64,000 nt of DNA, from the NCBI GenBank assembly GCA_003952965.2, contig CM025849.1, positions 10,273,306 to 10,337,305 of the forward strand, in the 5' to 3' direction. The stretch is from Morella rubra (taxonomy: Eukaryota > Streptophyta > Magnoliopsida > Fagales > Myricaceae). A program made the position numbers and the translations under genes. Within the stretch, counting starts at the first letter, position 1; every line of letters starts with the position of its first letter. The notes under the pieces were generated by a model, which saw only the letters and a program-made list of their open reading frames with translations, was not told the origin of the DNA and did not search any database. Positions 46,527 to 60,400 of this stretch are shown piece after piece.

Positions 46527-47269
46527 CTCAACTCCAAAGCAAAAGATACACTTGCAAGAATTATATTTTTGAATCAAAAGTTCTTATTATTTTGGATAAT
46601 CAATCATATATAGAGTTCATTACATAATGGTCAAGCTAAAAAAAATGGAATAATAAAGTCTAGAAAATTCCAACACAAAAGAAATTAAATGCACTTTGAA
46701 ATTCGCTGTTTGTTCCCAATCCTGATGACCTGTAGTAAAAACATCATAGATTTCTCTAGAAGTCTTCAAATGACACAAAGTCAAGTGATTTTAAAACTAG
46801 AGATGTAGAGCTTTCCAATGATATATCGCACGCCTGCTAACGCTTTGTAAATCATTCCAGAATTCAATTTCAATTTACCCTAATATGCATACCCCGGGAT
46901 GCAAATGATACTACGTTAACCCGGAATGAAAATGATGCTCCTGCATCAAAAGTCAAACCTAATTATCAACATGAAGCCACCGTGTGATTGTTAAATCCAG
47001 GAGGCACCATTGCTTTTCAATGAATTCGTATGTGTTCAATGATAATCATGCACTATTTCTAGGACATGCCATGTACTTTGGGAAGGGTTACAACAAACCA
47101 AACTGTTGCAATTTTGTCATACATTTGGTAACCTGCATGGAAGTCAACTTCCATGTTGACGTCCCAACAAATAAACACCTTTGTTGAGGTTGGGCAATGG
47201 CTCAATCACGCTTGCATGACAATGAATTGGTGCCAAGTTTCAACAAAACAAAAAAGCTTCAAAGGAAAA

Positions 47270-48463
47270 CGTCATTTATTTAAGTGAGTAATTTTAAATT
47301 TTAAATGAAGAGATAAGGGCTTAATCTTATTTTTTATTTTTGGATAGAAGTTGAATCGTATTTTTGAATTTAAAGGTGTTGAGATGGAGATGTGATCTAT
47401 ATTTGAATTTAAAGGTTTGAATAGAGATTTGATCCTAGGTTTGAACTTACAGGTTTAATAAAGATTATTCTTATGTTTAAATTTGAAAGATGTGGATAAA
47501 ATTTTATGTTTGAATTTTAAAGTGATGGATAGAGATATGTTTGAATTTTAAATTTAAGAGATCGAGGTTAATAAATGGACGCAGAGAATGGAGACCAAAA
47601 TTTGGATTGAGGTGGTGCTACTAGGTTATGAGAGATTGTTCAGTAATTATTGGAGAAATTTAAGGATTGGTTAAGTGTTTGAGGTAAGTGGTTTTCAATG
47701 AGATTTTTAAACGTGCATCGTATTTTTATATGGTTTTGATATATCATTTAGAAAACTGAACAAATTTTGGGCAAAATGAGATTGTCGAGATTTCATAAAA
47801 CTCAATTGCAATATTTATAACTTATTTTGATGAGCATACTGCGAAAATCGTCGTTGCGCTGGTGATATATTTATGTGGTCTGTGTAGTCAATTTGATATC
47901 TCTCGTGGTATTTGGAGGTCTATGTGGCATAGAGGTCTGTGTGACCATCGTTGATTTCCCTATATTGCGTGACCTTGGATATTTTTGTTACAAACTTGTA
48001 TTTTTGGATTTGGTATGGCTCACGGTGTTTTATTTTGGATTTCAGTTATTGTGATAAAATTGTCTTTTCCCCAACCCCATTGACTTGCTACTTACTGAGC
48101 TAGTTGTAGCTCACCACTTATTCTCATATTTTTTAGAGTTGGCAGAATTAAGAAGTTCGAGGAGCTTCAGATAGATTTGTGTTTCGAAGCGTGTTTTGCA
48201 AGAGTACTTTTGGAGATTAATTTTGAGAAGTCGTTATTGTAATTCTTTTGGGAGATCTTCATCGATGTTGAAAATATCGGATATGCTAATGTAAATTTTA
48301 GGGTCGGATTGATATTTTGGGCTTTTTATGGTTTATGAATATTTTGCTGAGTTGTAATAATTAGTTTTGAAATATTGGGCCTAGATAAATGATTAGCTAT
48401 GGTGAAAAAGCCTTATTTTATATGAAAATTTATCCTAATGGAGTTTGGGCCTAGGGCGTTACA
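47270..48463 (+). repeat. Ty3-type LTR-like sequence
   Basis: This contains several degenerate repeats of GGTTTGAATAGAGATTTGATC type (47300-47560) and the phrase CTTACTGAGCTAGTTGTAGCTCAC (48094-48117), common in plant Ty3 LTRs. It ends GGGCGTTACA at 48463, a typical LTR 3' end. The 5' border is uncertain. It abuts reverse transcriptase sequence directly. Confidence 0.55.
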
Positions 48464-49740
48464 TGAGTCATTGTGTTGTCCCCTCACTTCTTGTACCAAA
48501 GAAGGATAGAACATGGCAGATGTGTGTTGATAGTAGAGAGGTAAACAAGATTACCATCAAATATCGCTTTCTTATTCCTCGCCTTGATGATCTTCTTGAT
48601 CAACTTCATAGTGCTTTTATCTTTTTGAAGATAGATCTTTGAAATAGTTAACATCAAATTTGAGGGAGTGTGGAAGATGAATAGAAGACTGCTTTCAAAA
48701 CTTGAGATAGTCTTTATGAGTGGATGGTTATACCTTTTGGGCTTTCTAATGCTCCCAGTACCTTCATGCGCTTTATGAATCATATCTTTAAATCTTTTAT
48801 TGGGCATTTATTGTTGTCTACTTTGGTGATATCTTGGTGTACAGCATGGGAAGTATATAGACGCGCAACATTTTGGAACATCTTTCAACAAAGTGTATGG
48901 CAAGTATAGAGCAAGAAAAAGGTTTTTCTCAATTTGATAGAAATGTCATTTCTTCTACATAGAGTCCTTATCTTTTAAGCTGATGTAGTTTCTATGCGAA
49001 GGCGATACAAGTGTGGATCCATTGGCAAGAGTTTGAGCAATCACGATTTGGTCACTATAATGCTCGAAGGTCGAATTCATGAAATTCAATAGCTTTGCAA
49101 CGGTATGGTGCATCTTGTTTATCCAAGATTCATCAACAGTGTTCATCATTAATCATTGGACATCACTGGGAATTTGAAAGAGAGGTATTTTCAAGTTGGC
49201 CAGTGAGGAATGAGAAAGGGCTTGACGGTTTAATGATGGAGAAAGAGTGATGAAAGCCTCAACCTTCTTTGCCAGAATTTTGACATTATATATTTGAGTT
49301 TTGATTGTAATAGATAACTTCTAATGTTGGCATTAGTGCGGTACTTTGCCAAAAAGGAAAGTCTATCTCATTCTTTAGTGAAAAGTTGAGTGAATATCGT
49401 AAGAAATACTCAACTTATGACAAAGAATTTTATGATATTGTTTGGGCCTTGCATCATTGGAGCCATTATCTCCTTCCTAAAGAGTTTGTTTACCTCTCAG
49501 ATCATGTAGCCTTAAAGTACTTGAATAGCTAACAAAAACTCAATTCTTGACATGACAAATGGAGTGAGATTTTACAATCATTTTTCCTTGTTCTCAAGCA
49601 TAAGATAGGTGTTTAAAATCAAGTGACTGATGCTTTGATTCATCGACATTCTTTGCTTTCTACTATGTAAGTTAATGTTTTAGACTTTGAAGTGTTGAAA
49701 GAGTTTTACAAGGAAGATCCCTATTTTACCAAGGTATAGG
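48464..49740 (+). pseudogene. Decayed Ty3-type reverse transcriptase / RNase H
   Basis: Pieces of the Pol domain are readable in several frames. The reverse transcriptase start shows [13 protein letters not shown] and [15 protein letters not shown] (48480-48575). A second block has [18 protein letters not shown] (48733-48790). An RNase H-like region around 49340-49640 shows YDKEF, LHHWSHYL and a degenerate remainder. Stops and frameshifts break it throughout, and the catalytic YxDD block is destroyed. No integrase is recognisable. It is a dead relic. Confidence 0.85.
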
Positions 49741-49744
49741 AAGA

Positions 49745-52700
49745 ATGTTCCAAGTAGTTTATCAAAACTTATTTTTTTGTACTATCACTGCTTATCCTTC
49801 CTCTTAAAGAAATCAACTCTCGAGTATATAGTCTTAAGGGCCACATTGGCATCGCTAGAATAGTGAAACTAGATCTACCTATATCAAACTAAAAATGTTG
49901 CAATAGTATGAGTCCATCCGCAAGTTACGTATGCGTAAGATCACAGCACTTCTTATATCATTAAAATTATTTATTCTTCTCCATATAGGTGTGACGAGCA
50001 AATATGTTTACATTTAAGATCCTGTTTGAAAGTCTCTCGTATAGAAGTATTCTAGCTTATTACATGCGGATTATTCCCTTTTTAAAGAAATCACATATAA
50101 GAATGAGATTAATCAATGTAGCTCTTGCACCGTTAATATCATTATTTATTGTGACCAAAAGCGTGAGTGTGGTGAGCGCATACTGTGTCACTTTGGTGAG
50201 CAGTATAAGACATTCTTTGAAACTCTATTATCACGAAGTATCAATCACTTAAATTATAAAATAGATTGGGAGCTCCCCAATCATTCTTTCTCATTCAATA
50301 AAAGACAAATTGTTAATAAATGCACCAAAAAGAACTGGAGTGCAAGTGCCTAATCGAGCATGAACGTTGTAACAGAGTTCTCTCAAGTGGTGCAGCATCA
50401 ACAATAATAGAGTGATTTCCGAATACCTAGTATATAGAAAAACACTCTCAGATAAATACAATTCCATCAATCAACCCATGAGAAACATCTACGTTATATA
50501 TCTTATGAAATTTTGCCAATGTGGGTAGCTCAAAAGACCAGTAGAGAGGAATAACATATCGTGAAATTGCCTTACACAGCTGTATACGAAAGGCAAGTTC
50601 GCACATTCTATTTATAAATGACGGCCATATCTTCTTAGTATCACAGCTTATACAGCTAAGCACTGAACTTCATAGAAGTGACTTACTAGAGACACCAAGC
50701 TAGTCATTTATGTTTTGAGAAAATTGTTGTAAGCATTGAGAATTCGATATTTCAAAATAGATATGCGAGAGAAGATCGGACTATTTGAGTTATATCGTAT
50801 AGTCTCTCACTTATATAACGCTTGGCTATCATTCACTGTTGTAGGAGCGTATCGCTTTTGCAGCGAGAAACTATGGATCGCTAGTTTTGAAATCTAGCTT
50901 CAAATATCGTACTCTGCAAGTAGAGAACTCGAGAGAACACTAAATGCATATAGAATAGTACACAAAAGTTTGAAAAATATTATTGGAAAGTGTCCATATT
51001 AGTCAAAAAATTTACACAATAACTGTATTCGAGTTCAACAAGAGAGCTTGCTATAATACTAGTGCACATACTAAGGTTTAGCACATGAATAAGTTACTAG
51101 ACAGTCACATAACACTAGGTCCTGTAGGTCGTCATAATTTGAGTATGATATTAATTGATCTATAGTTGTTAATAAACAATGATGTAGAAGCCATGTTTCG
51201 ATCTCGTCACCAATTCTACTACGTACTCTCACCACACCTACTTAGTCGGTGCATGCGAAGAGAGAGTGAAGAGAGATGTAAGTAAGATTTACATCAAACA
51301 AAGGTTCGAGACTGAGTCGCATTTCCAATCAAAGAGCAAAATCATAGACGACACGGATCAATATGAAGCGATACGGAGAAACAAAAACAACTATACAGAA
51401 ATGGAGTTCGAGGAGAGGGAGAGGAGATGAGAGTAGGACGTCTAATTTGATTGAATGAGTCATAGGGAACATTTACCTGGAAGATGCGTACATGGCACGT
51501 ACTCAACGCATACGAACCGAGAGCAGCATCACCTCCTCAGATTGAAGTGCTTCTTCTATATCTATTGAGTGATACATGCCAATAAAGAGATTGATACGGG
51601 TACCAGAGGCAGACATATTGGACTCTTCAGCAAGTCACACTTTACTGTCTCCTGAGATGTCCTATACCATCATCAATAGGAGACACAAAGATGAAAAGAT
51701 GCATATCCTACTGATAAAGTAAATACGTAGTCTTTTCTTATACATATGGAGGTATCATCATATCAGCTAGACATGCTTTAGAGATTATCCTAGAAGATCC
51801 CGCGAAATATTAATGGTGCATAGGAAAGCAATAATTATGTAAGCAAGAGGTGTTTCTCAGTTATCTATTGCGATCCTAATAGAATAAATTCTTTTCATGA
51901 CCTCACAAGATATTCAGCCTATAGCTACCAAACCAAAGCCTATGGACCAAGACGTTCTCTAAGAAAATTTAATACATAAAATCCATATACTTCCGCGAGA
52001 ACATGGAGGTCTATGGGTCAATGAGCAACTAGTTACAAGTCTAGCAAATGTTTGACGATTTCGTATTTTGGATTTCAATATTTGTCTTTCATTCCATAAC
52101 ATCTTTTATATTTCCTGAAGTCGAATTTGAAATTATTGTTGAAGCTGTATAATTTCTTCATTACTCATCTTCGGGTTGTTGCAAGCTACGAGAGTTATGC
52201 TCTAGTCTAGAATTATGCGAAATGAAGTACATGGATTAGAGTGTGTTTATATCAATGTGAAGTTCTTAGGGGCTTCTTTGAAGTAAAGATTTTCTCATCC
52301 AAATCTCGTGTATCCTTAAGTGGATTCTGATAGGTGCCACGTTAACTAATTTATCAATTCGGTTAGACATGTTCCGATAGATAGACTAATTCTGCTGGCT
52401 GTAATGCGCCCTGTTAATTATGAGAATTATTCAACATTGCGTGTGGATCACATACTCTCTATGACCACTGTATACTTTATAATGTGTCCGTATAGGTCCT
52501 CATACCCTATGAGGTGTTAAGAAAAGTGATTATCTATTTCTACTGTCTAGATTAAGAGAGTGGAGTTCCTGACTTATCCACCACATTAGGACATTCATTA
52601 TGATGTAATTTATACATAGATTCATAACTATATAAACATCTTGTTCAGTATAGTAATGACAGATTATGATGCATGTTTAATCAATCCTCAGACACATAGT

Positions 52701-55700
52701 GATTTTACGCTCATATCAGACATACTGAAAGTTATCATTAATTTCATTATACAAAAAAATATTTCAAAATCAAAATGCTTAATTGCTCTAGGTTACTGTA
52801 TGCCCAATAAATTTGATATTAGGATACGTCTCTTTTAATTACTCAGCTTGCTAGTTTGATTTCTATTTGATAAGATTTTCTTACTTAACTAGTAATCATT
52901 ATCCTAAAATAATTTGCCCATATTATATTGAATTGATTTTTAGGGAGTCAATTGTTAGTAAATGTATGTATATTTATTCATCTACTTAATATGTGAACGT
53001 TCTTCTCTCAAGAAACACCTTTCATCGTAATTTGAAGACCTTATGAGAGAATAGCTTTTGTAGACAACGTATCACAAGATGTAGGGTATTAATTACCTCC
53101 AGTATACACCTTAATTGAACCGATTGCACCCTTGGTTAACAGCGGCGTACAGACTGTTATATATTAAGACGCAAAGATTGGATATTAGTTAAAGGAGCGC
53201 TCCTCAATTTTCGTCGAAATTTCATAACTGATTTGATAAGTCTTGGACTACTTTTCACAAATATTCTATTTGTAAATCTTTCTATTTCTCTTCTTTAGGA
53301 TTTTTACATCTAAGTGATGAGCGTCCATGTCACATTTGTTGTCATTTCTGAATCCTTTTTCGTTTTCTGTAAACTTCTTTTATGTTTAACAAAGTTCTTG
53401 AGATTAATGGCGCCTAAACAGGGTATATGTCTTTGCTTTTTTCTATAATCCATTTTTATTCAGGAGATCATGGGAATGGCATGTTATGTTGCGGTTTGTT
53501 TGGGTTTGTTAGAGTGTTGTGGTGTGGTGGTGCTGGATAATCAGTATTTATTGAGGAAGGATAGATGAACTGGCAGTAGATCTCTAATGAAACAACGAAT
53601 TAATAAAGTGAGTTGTGGTTTTTGAGGAGGCGTCACATAGCTGTCAATGATTATTATAAAAGTATATTATTTTGGTTAGTATGTGTTGTGTGACGCCGAT
53701 TCCTATCTACCGATGAATAGTTGTACCTTATTGGCGATACATTGGTTGAACATAGCGGGAATGTATGCGATCATTATATTCGCAGAGTATTAATAGATGT
53801 TGGATTTTGAAACGGGGTCCTAAATGGGTTGTTCAGCATTGGTCTAGCGAGTTGCTAGGAGGCGTTTTATTGGGGGTTATGCCAATTCGTTTTTATTGTT
53901 TGTGATCCGCAAGGATTCTGCAGTTTTGATTTTTTTTAACTGGTTCTCCGGACATGCTGGGGATGTTCTCTTACCATTTAATTTTTTTATTGTAGTTTAT
54001 GTCTTATTTATATTTTTCTGCCTCTAAATTTACTGCTTTAATTAGGCATAGGATATATTACACGAGGATGTGAATTTGTTGTTATTTTGGTTTGTGCCTT
54101 TGAGAAGAGTGTAGTTGTTTTAAGCGTTAGTTCGGTCATTGTATCACTTAGATGTTGGGTTAGATTCGTGGTTTTGCTCTATTCTTAGGTTTGCGTGGAG
54201 TCCGTTTCTATGTTCAGATTATCGTAAGATTAGTTGTATCTATTGACTGTTAACGTAGATCTTGGAGTTCATGTTATTGCATTATATATAGTCTTTTCAT
54301 AAGTCTTTGCTTGTTATGGATTTAATCTGTCTATCGAGGCGGACGGCATTCGTGAATGTGGTCCTTGTGTCTTTTTTTTCATGATTATGATATTATAACC
54401 AATATTCTTTTTTCGTTCTACGTTTCCGCTGTTATTGGTGCTTAGGGCAGCTGATTTCTGCACGAGATAGAGACACATTCCAGTTATGTTAGGACCGTGG
54501 GTCTGCCCGACGTTCCTAGCCGCATGAAGGCCCTGTGAGCGCATGAAGATTGGTAGGCGTTGTAGGCACGAGACGAAGACTGATCAGCCCGCAGCAGTAA
54601 CGACCCACTTTCTTTTCCCGAGTACACATTCTTTGAACGCCCCCGACGTAGTCTTTTAGACACTGCCCATTCATACTGCCCATAAGGATGATATAGATGA
54701 CGTGGACGAGGCCGTCATTCTGTATCCATGGCCTCCCGCTTGCTCTCGCCTTTGTTGTTGATAGCCCGAACTTAGTATCACAGTCACGTCACCCACAACT
54801 CACCAGAATGCTAGTTATGTGAATTTATTGTTAAGTTCTCACCAAAAAGGCAAAATTGCAACATATTTTGTATCTTCTGTCTCTTAGATTTGTTTCTTGA
54901 AGCATGCAGAGTGTCTCAACGGAAAAAACTCAGTCTACGGTTTGTCACTTACAATTAGCTGAAAATTGTAATACCATGCCGACCAAGTTGAGAAGAATAT
55001 TCTGAACAAACAAGGCCAAATGTCCTAGAAGAATACATAAAAACAACGAAATCTTATTGTGTACCAATATCCGTCATATTCGTAGTGGGAAGTATAAGGG
55101 AGTACATAAGGCAATAAAAAAAAAAATCCACTTAACTACATAAAGAAAAAAGTATACCCATAAAATGGAGGAAAAGTCTTGAAAGTAGCTGTATAGCACC
55201 ATATTATTAGTCACTTATGATTTAGTGAAAAAAAAAATCAAGATTAATTTGAAATATAACATTATAAGTGAGGTAACGAATTTCTGACTAAAGAGTAAAT
55301 ATAAAGAAAGAAAGAATAAAATAGAAAAAAAAAGCTAGATGAAAATAAGTATGAAAGATGTGTAGAGCTAAGTGAGATAATAATATACTATCAAATGAAT
55401 ACTGCTAACAACGCAAATCATTCTAAATAAATTTAACATTTATTTTCATAAGAAAAGATACATCTATCATTGAGTACTTGTCATTATTGTAAAAAAAATA
55501 CTTTTGGATGAATTATTATAGATTATTACTCACGTGAATAGTGCTTTAGAAAATGTCTCCACATATCTAATTCTATTTGTTAAATTTGTAAATTATGTCT
55601 TGCTAGAAATCTATGATTTTTGTGTTGATTTTTTATATAGATCGCAGTGACGTAAAAAAAGAGATGATAGAGTCTATAACGGGATGATATTCGTTGTAAT

Positions 55701-58700
55701 AAGTTCGAAAAGTTGTTCAGATAACATAATTGGTTACATTTGTCTATAGAAACTTATCGTCTAGAAAGAATAAGTAACCTGAGTGGAATGTATATAAGCA
55801 GAAAACCGAGAAAAAGAAGAAGTCTTTATTAACGGAAAAGTTCTTAATGAATTTTAATGGCAAGAGAAATGTTGAGTGGTTTAATTTTCTGTGATTTTTC
55901 AATACACTTTAACGAATAATTGAGCCAAAAGTCTAAGGTTAAATGTTTTTTGTAATAGTGTATTTACCGAATTAGGGTAGCTTATAATAAAATGAATAGA
56001 GTATCATACTGAGTAGACATTTCACATTAAGGAACCATAATTTTTTGGCTATGTTCACAAGGAACTTTTGATATGATGCAATAATAAAGAGAGTTTATAA
56101 TAGATCTTTCAGAAGAAGTAGACATTTTTCAAGACATCAGTCAAGACCAGATAATGTGAAGATCAGGAAGAAGGAATAGAGAAGAGGTCAAAGCTTAAGA
56201 ATCGATCCATGTAGTAGTTTATGAAATTCTATGCTTTGTTATCATTTTGCAGGATTTAAATCGCACACTTGTTTATCTCATAATGATGAAAATTTCTATC
56301 ACAAGTTTCGACGAACCATATTAACTTTAGTAGTTTATCTCAGAGGTAAGCGAATTAAACACAATTATGTATAACTTTTTGGGGAGTTGGTTTTGAAATT
56401 AAAAATTCAAAAAGCCGGAAAATCGAGCTTTTAATTATTTATTAGCAGCTGCACAAATTCCATTCAAGTTAAGTGGTCGACCGGAAGTTGTGTGTAGCGT
56501 AGATTGACAGAGCTTGTGAACAAGGTACGGCATATAATATTCATAAATATTGACTATGGACATACTAAGTTGTAATGTCGACGGTAGATAGGAAAAATGA
56601 AGTTTCAACTCTCAAAAGCTAGAATGGATGCTATAAGGACTCATTATGTTTTAAAACTTACGTCAAGACTTTCAATAAACTTAGAGAAAAATTCCATAAA
56701 AATATGATTTCATATCACGATATTCAAAATTACATTACCACAAATACATTTCTATATTAAAATATGTGTAAGCAAAGAAATAAATTATGTGTATTACTAC
56801 TTTGAAGGTAAATTACGATTTCATAAAAATGTCAATTTTGTAGGGTACAAGAAAAAGAGTGAGGAGGATTCAACTTGTAGGAGATAGAGTGTGAGAACAT
56901 AAAAATCAAAATTGTGTTGGCGTAAGCACCAAAAATTATTAGGTTTAACACAAAGCTAGAGAATGTCTATTAGAAAGATAATGGAAAACTTAGTGAAATG
57001 TTCATATTAAGTCTTACCAAGAAGATGTAACATGTACAAATAATGATCTGACAACTTCAAAGTATGTGTTATGTTGAATAACAAGTTTTGTATTCATGCA
57101 TGTACAACAAGACGAAAATATGGCAATATAGACATATATTAATATTTCTTGATCTGAGGTATAGATTGATGAGAAGATTGAGAATCATTTTAATAAAGTG
57201 TTATTGAGTGACTCCTGATGGTGAGGATACAAAGTATAAAAATCAAGCCGTACTTTCTTGCATTGTCCTGTCATGTGTCTTCTAACCATTGTATTTTTGT
57301 AAATTTTATGATTTAATTGAATTTCATGAGTCAAAATATTGATTGGACAAATGGAGCATATGTTAGAAGAATGGGGAGAGGAAAAGGAAAATAAGCAATA
57401 TAGAATGGACAATTTGCAGTCCGCTGAAAGGGATTAGATTCAGAAAAATAATTTTTTTTTTAATTGATCATAGGCATGGTATGTTTGTTTCAAGTTAATT
57501 TTGGAATAATTTGTTCAATAAAATTTCATTTCCGTTTTTGTATTTACTTACTCTTTCTTGTTGGATAGTATTTGAATACAGAAAGCATTCTAAAGGGATA
57601 AAATAAATCGAAATTATTTGACATAAAAAATGATGTCAAAAAATCAGTCTTCAATAATGACAATAAATGATGTGAAAAAAATAGTCTTATAATGATATAA
57701 ATAAAATTGTCAACAAAATAACACTTTAGTGAAATTTCATATCAGACTATAAAAAAAAATCCCAGAACGAATACGTTCACAATTAGTTGCGTATTTATTT
57801 TTATGTGAGAAATATTCAATTTATACAAAAAGATTAAACAAGAAATAATCTAATCGGACAGATATATGTATTCAGATTTTGAGTCCACCAGTGGTACAAA
57901 GAAGCTATTTTGGTCATCACAGATAAAGTTCTTCTAGTGAAATTTTGCTAACAAAGTGCTCTCGAGTACAGTCACAAAAAATATTATTGTATACTGCTTA
58001 CTGTTTAGGCTATATCCTTTAATTATTTGTAACATAGTTCCTCATCTCGTGGTAACTAAATTGACAATTTGAAAGCCGATACTTCTCTCAACTGAGTAAT
58101 TAATTAACAGGAAGCCAGAGGATAAATGTATCGTAAAATCAAACAGTCTTGCTCTTATTTTCAAAGACAATGTTCCGGACCCCATCCTGTATATATATAT
58201 GGCAAACTTGAGAATTAATACATATTCCAATGGCAGATATATTTCAATATTCCCGGAAAGCCTGACCTTTATTTAATTTTTAGAGTGACATGAAGAGAGT
58301 GCAATTGAAGAGACAGAATACCCTTGAGTTATCTTTTACAAACTATTTACCAGCGGCGTCATTCCCACTTCCGCAATGTCAGGTAATTACTATACCTCTC
58401 CAAATTTCTCGGAAGAATTACTTCAGCAAACTGTACAGTAATAGTCGAGCTACGGCATGACACAATGGCAGAAATAGAGATACTGGGAAAAAAAGGCAAG
58501 TGAAACAAGGGCAAAAAAAATCTTGTCCCCCTTTCTTTGGGCTTCACCCCGAAACCCAAACAGGCAAGCCCACCTCCCACATACGTATCACTGTCTCAAA
58601 CTTGTAGCTGCTCTGATCTTCTTTAGAATCTGACCCCAACAACACCATCACTTTCGCCACGTGCAATTGAAACTGAGCGCAAGTCAAGGGATGTGCGAAG

Positions 58701-59960
58701 CAATCACGTATTGTGTGAATCCCGTAGTTTATGTAAATGCGTGAATCCTCTTCCCGGTTCATTGGGGCCACCACGTTGCCTTAATCACGAACATTGCTTC
58801 GACGTCCGATTTTTCTACAGAGTTAGCGGTCGCGACGTCTTGTGATTGTATGACATTTGTAGGAAGTCATGGATCTGCCCCTCTTGATTGCCTCCTTCCT
58901 CATCTCATATAGGTGTTACATCCTCGGGTTCACTCAATTCGAAGGTGACGGGAAGTATGATCGGTCGCATCAGCGTCACTACTCAAGTTTATGACTTTCT
59001 ACTTCCTCGCCAACCGATAAGAAGCTTGTAGGTGTCAGAATGGGACTGTCCCTCGTACGATAGGCGTTTCACCCCCTCTAGACTGCACTGTGACTCCCAC
59101 ACTTCGGGACAGTAGGGCTCTCTTTCAACTCACTTCGTCTTTCTGCGGTCATCGACAAGCTCCGCTCTCCTCGTTCCCCCTAATCTAAATTGTTATTAGC
59201 TCCCTCACGCCTTTCTGCTTCAGATTTATTCCTTCTCCACAGAGCTACCTCCACCTGCATTGACACGCCCCTGCTCCCCTAGAGTTCATTGTGCTATTAT
59301 CATGATCTTTGCACGCGCAATCCTCACGAGAATTCTTTCGTCTTCTCCCTTCTTACCTGCCGAGCCCGCATAGGCAGAAAGGGAGAACCCCCTCCGACCT
59401 TTCTTCGTTTATAGTCTCCCGCCTCCTCAACTCGATCAGCAATCGGTATTACCAGACGCGGAAAAGACAATTTTGAGAATACACCCTCAAGAACTATCGT
59501 GCAGCTACCGCGTATTGAGCACAGTTGTTCTGCGTGTGTCGCCGCTGAATCAATGCAGGAGAGGTTGATTGCGTTTGGCGACCCTAGTCACGTTGACCGT
59601 CTAATTAACATGTTAAAGATGTGAGTTATGGTGTATTATAGCAAAATTGCGTATCTACCCTCACTCTCCCTCTTCACTATTACTAACTTAATAACACAAA
59701 AGACCGTAACTGAATACAACAATAAATAGATGTTTATACGTCAAAGCCTTGTTTGACGTATTGGCATACATCAACAAGCAATCTACTCGTTACACCACAC
59801 TCAGCGGCTTGTCGGTGTTAGAGGTAAAGTAATATGATGTACTTATCCTACACTCACAATAAAAATTGGTAGCGCACGAAAATGTGTGTACCAACTCTCT
59901 GTTTGTTACGGCTGTGTTAATGTAATGGGTCCAATTTCTTTAACCCTAACTTTACATGTG
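49745..59960. other. Ten-kb stretch without recognisable genes; compositional mosaic
   Basis: I recognise no domain, RNA gene or repeat family in this stretch. Open frames are few and short. The base composition changes in blocks: mixed AT-rich to about 53.2 kb, T/G-rich on the plus strand about 53.3-54.5 kb, a short C-rich patch near 54.6-54.8 kb, strongly A-rich about 54.9-57.9 kb, and C/T-rich about 58.8-59.5 kb. It could be very old transposon DNA, or low-quality assembly next to the gap. Confidence 0.5.
58360..58790 (-). other. Possible exon-like remnant, unidentified
   Basis: Minus-strand frames of 76 and 73 residues overlap here. The first reads as soluble protein (EEDSRIYINYGIHTIRDCF, then HPLTCAQFQLHVAKVMVLLG). 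It is more protein-like than anything else in the surrounding 10 kb, but I cannot assign it, and no clear splice sites bracket it. Confidence 0.25.
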
Positions 59961-59971
59961 AATTTGAGCAG

Positions 59972-60126
59972 ACTGCAACCGACCAGGTGCCGTTTGTCAA
60001 GACCCCCGGTTTGTCGGTCGGGATGGAATCGTCTTCTACTTCCATGGCCAACAAGAGCGAGATTTCTGCATAGTTTCTGACTCTAACCTTCATATCAATG
60101 CTCATTTCATTGGGAAACGGAACCAT
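59972..60126 (+). pseudogene. Root-cap/LEA-related protein, isolated exon fragment
   Basis: After a plausible acceptor (TTTGAGCAG ending 59971) an open frame reads CNRPGAVCQDPRFVGRDGI, then FYFHGQQERDFCIVSDSNLH and INAHFIGKRN. This wording matches plant root-cap / late-embryogenesis-abundant-related secreted proteins as I remember them. It breaks off at about 60126, where a GGGGGGTGAATAGG repeat begins, and 275 bases later the assembly gap starts. No upstream exon was found. It could be the surviving part of a gene truncated by an insertion, or an intact gene split by the gap. Confidence 0.65.
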
Positions 60127-60144
60127 AATGAAACTTCGTTTAGA

Positions 60145-60400
60145 CCCGAGAATATACCCAGAGGGGGGTGAATAGGTATTTAAAAACTAATACACCCTTT
60201 TTAAGAAATTACAGAAAAATAATATCAACAGCACCAATACAATCTCAATATTAAAACCTATTCTAACAATGTGAATAAAGCACTTAACAGCAACTAAAGC
60301 TTAACAAATTAAGACTGATACAGCTTTGATAACCAAACCAATAGAGAACAATTACAGCAGCAATCTCTTCACAGAAAAATCAAGATAACCTTGTTAACAA
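60145..60400. repeat. Repeat beginning CCCGAGAATATACCCAGAGG next to the gap
   Basis: The CCAGAGGGGGGTGAATAGGT phrase followed by AT-rich sequence is a wording I have met as a repeated sequence in plant genomes. The family is not identified. It runs into the N gap. Confidence 0.4.

Noticed and set aside
53408..53424. ATGGCGCCTAAACAGGG, similar to a tRNA-Lys primer-binding site
   Set aside because: No LTR end lies just upstream and no Gag follows. A match of this length can occur by chance in 64 kb.
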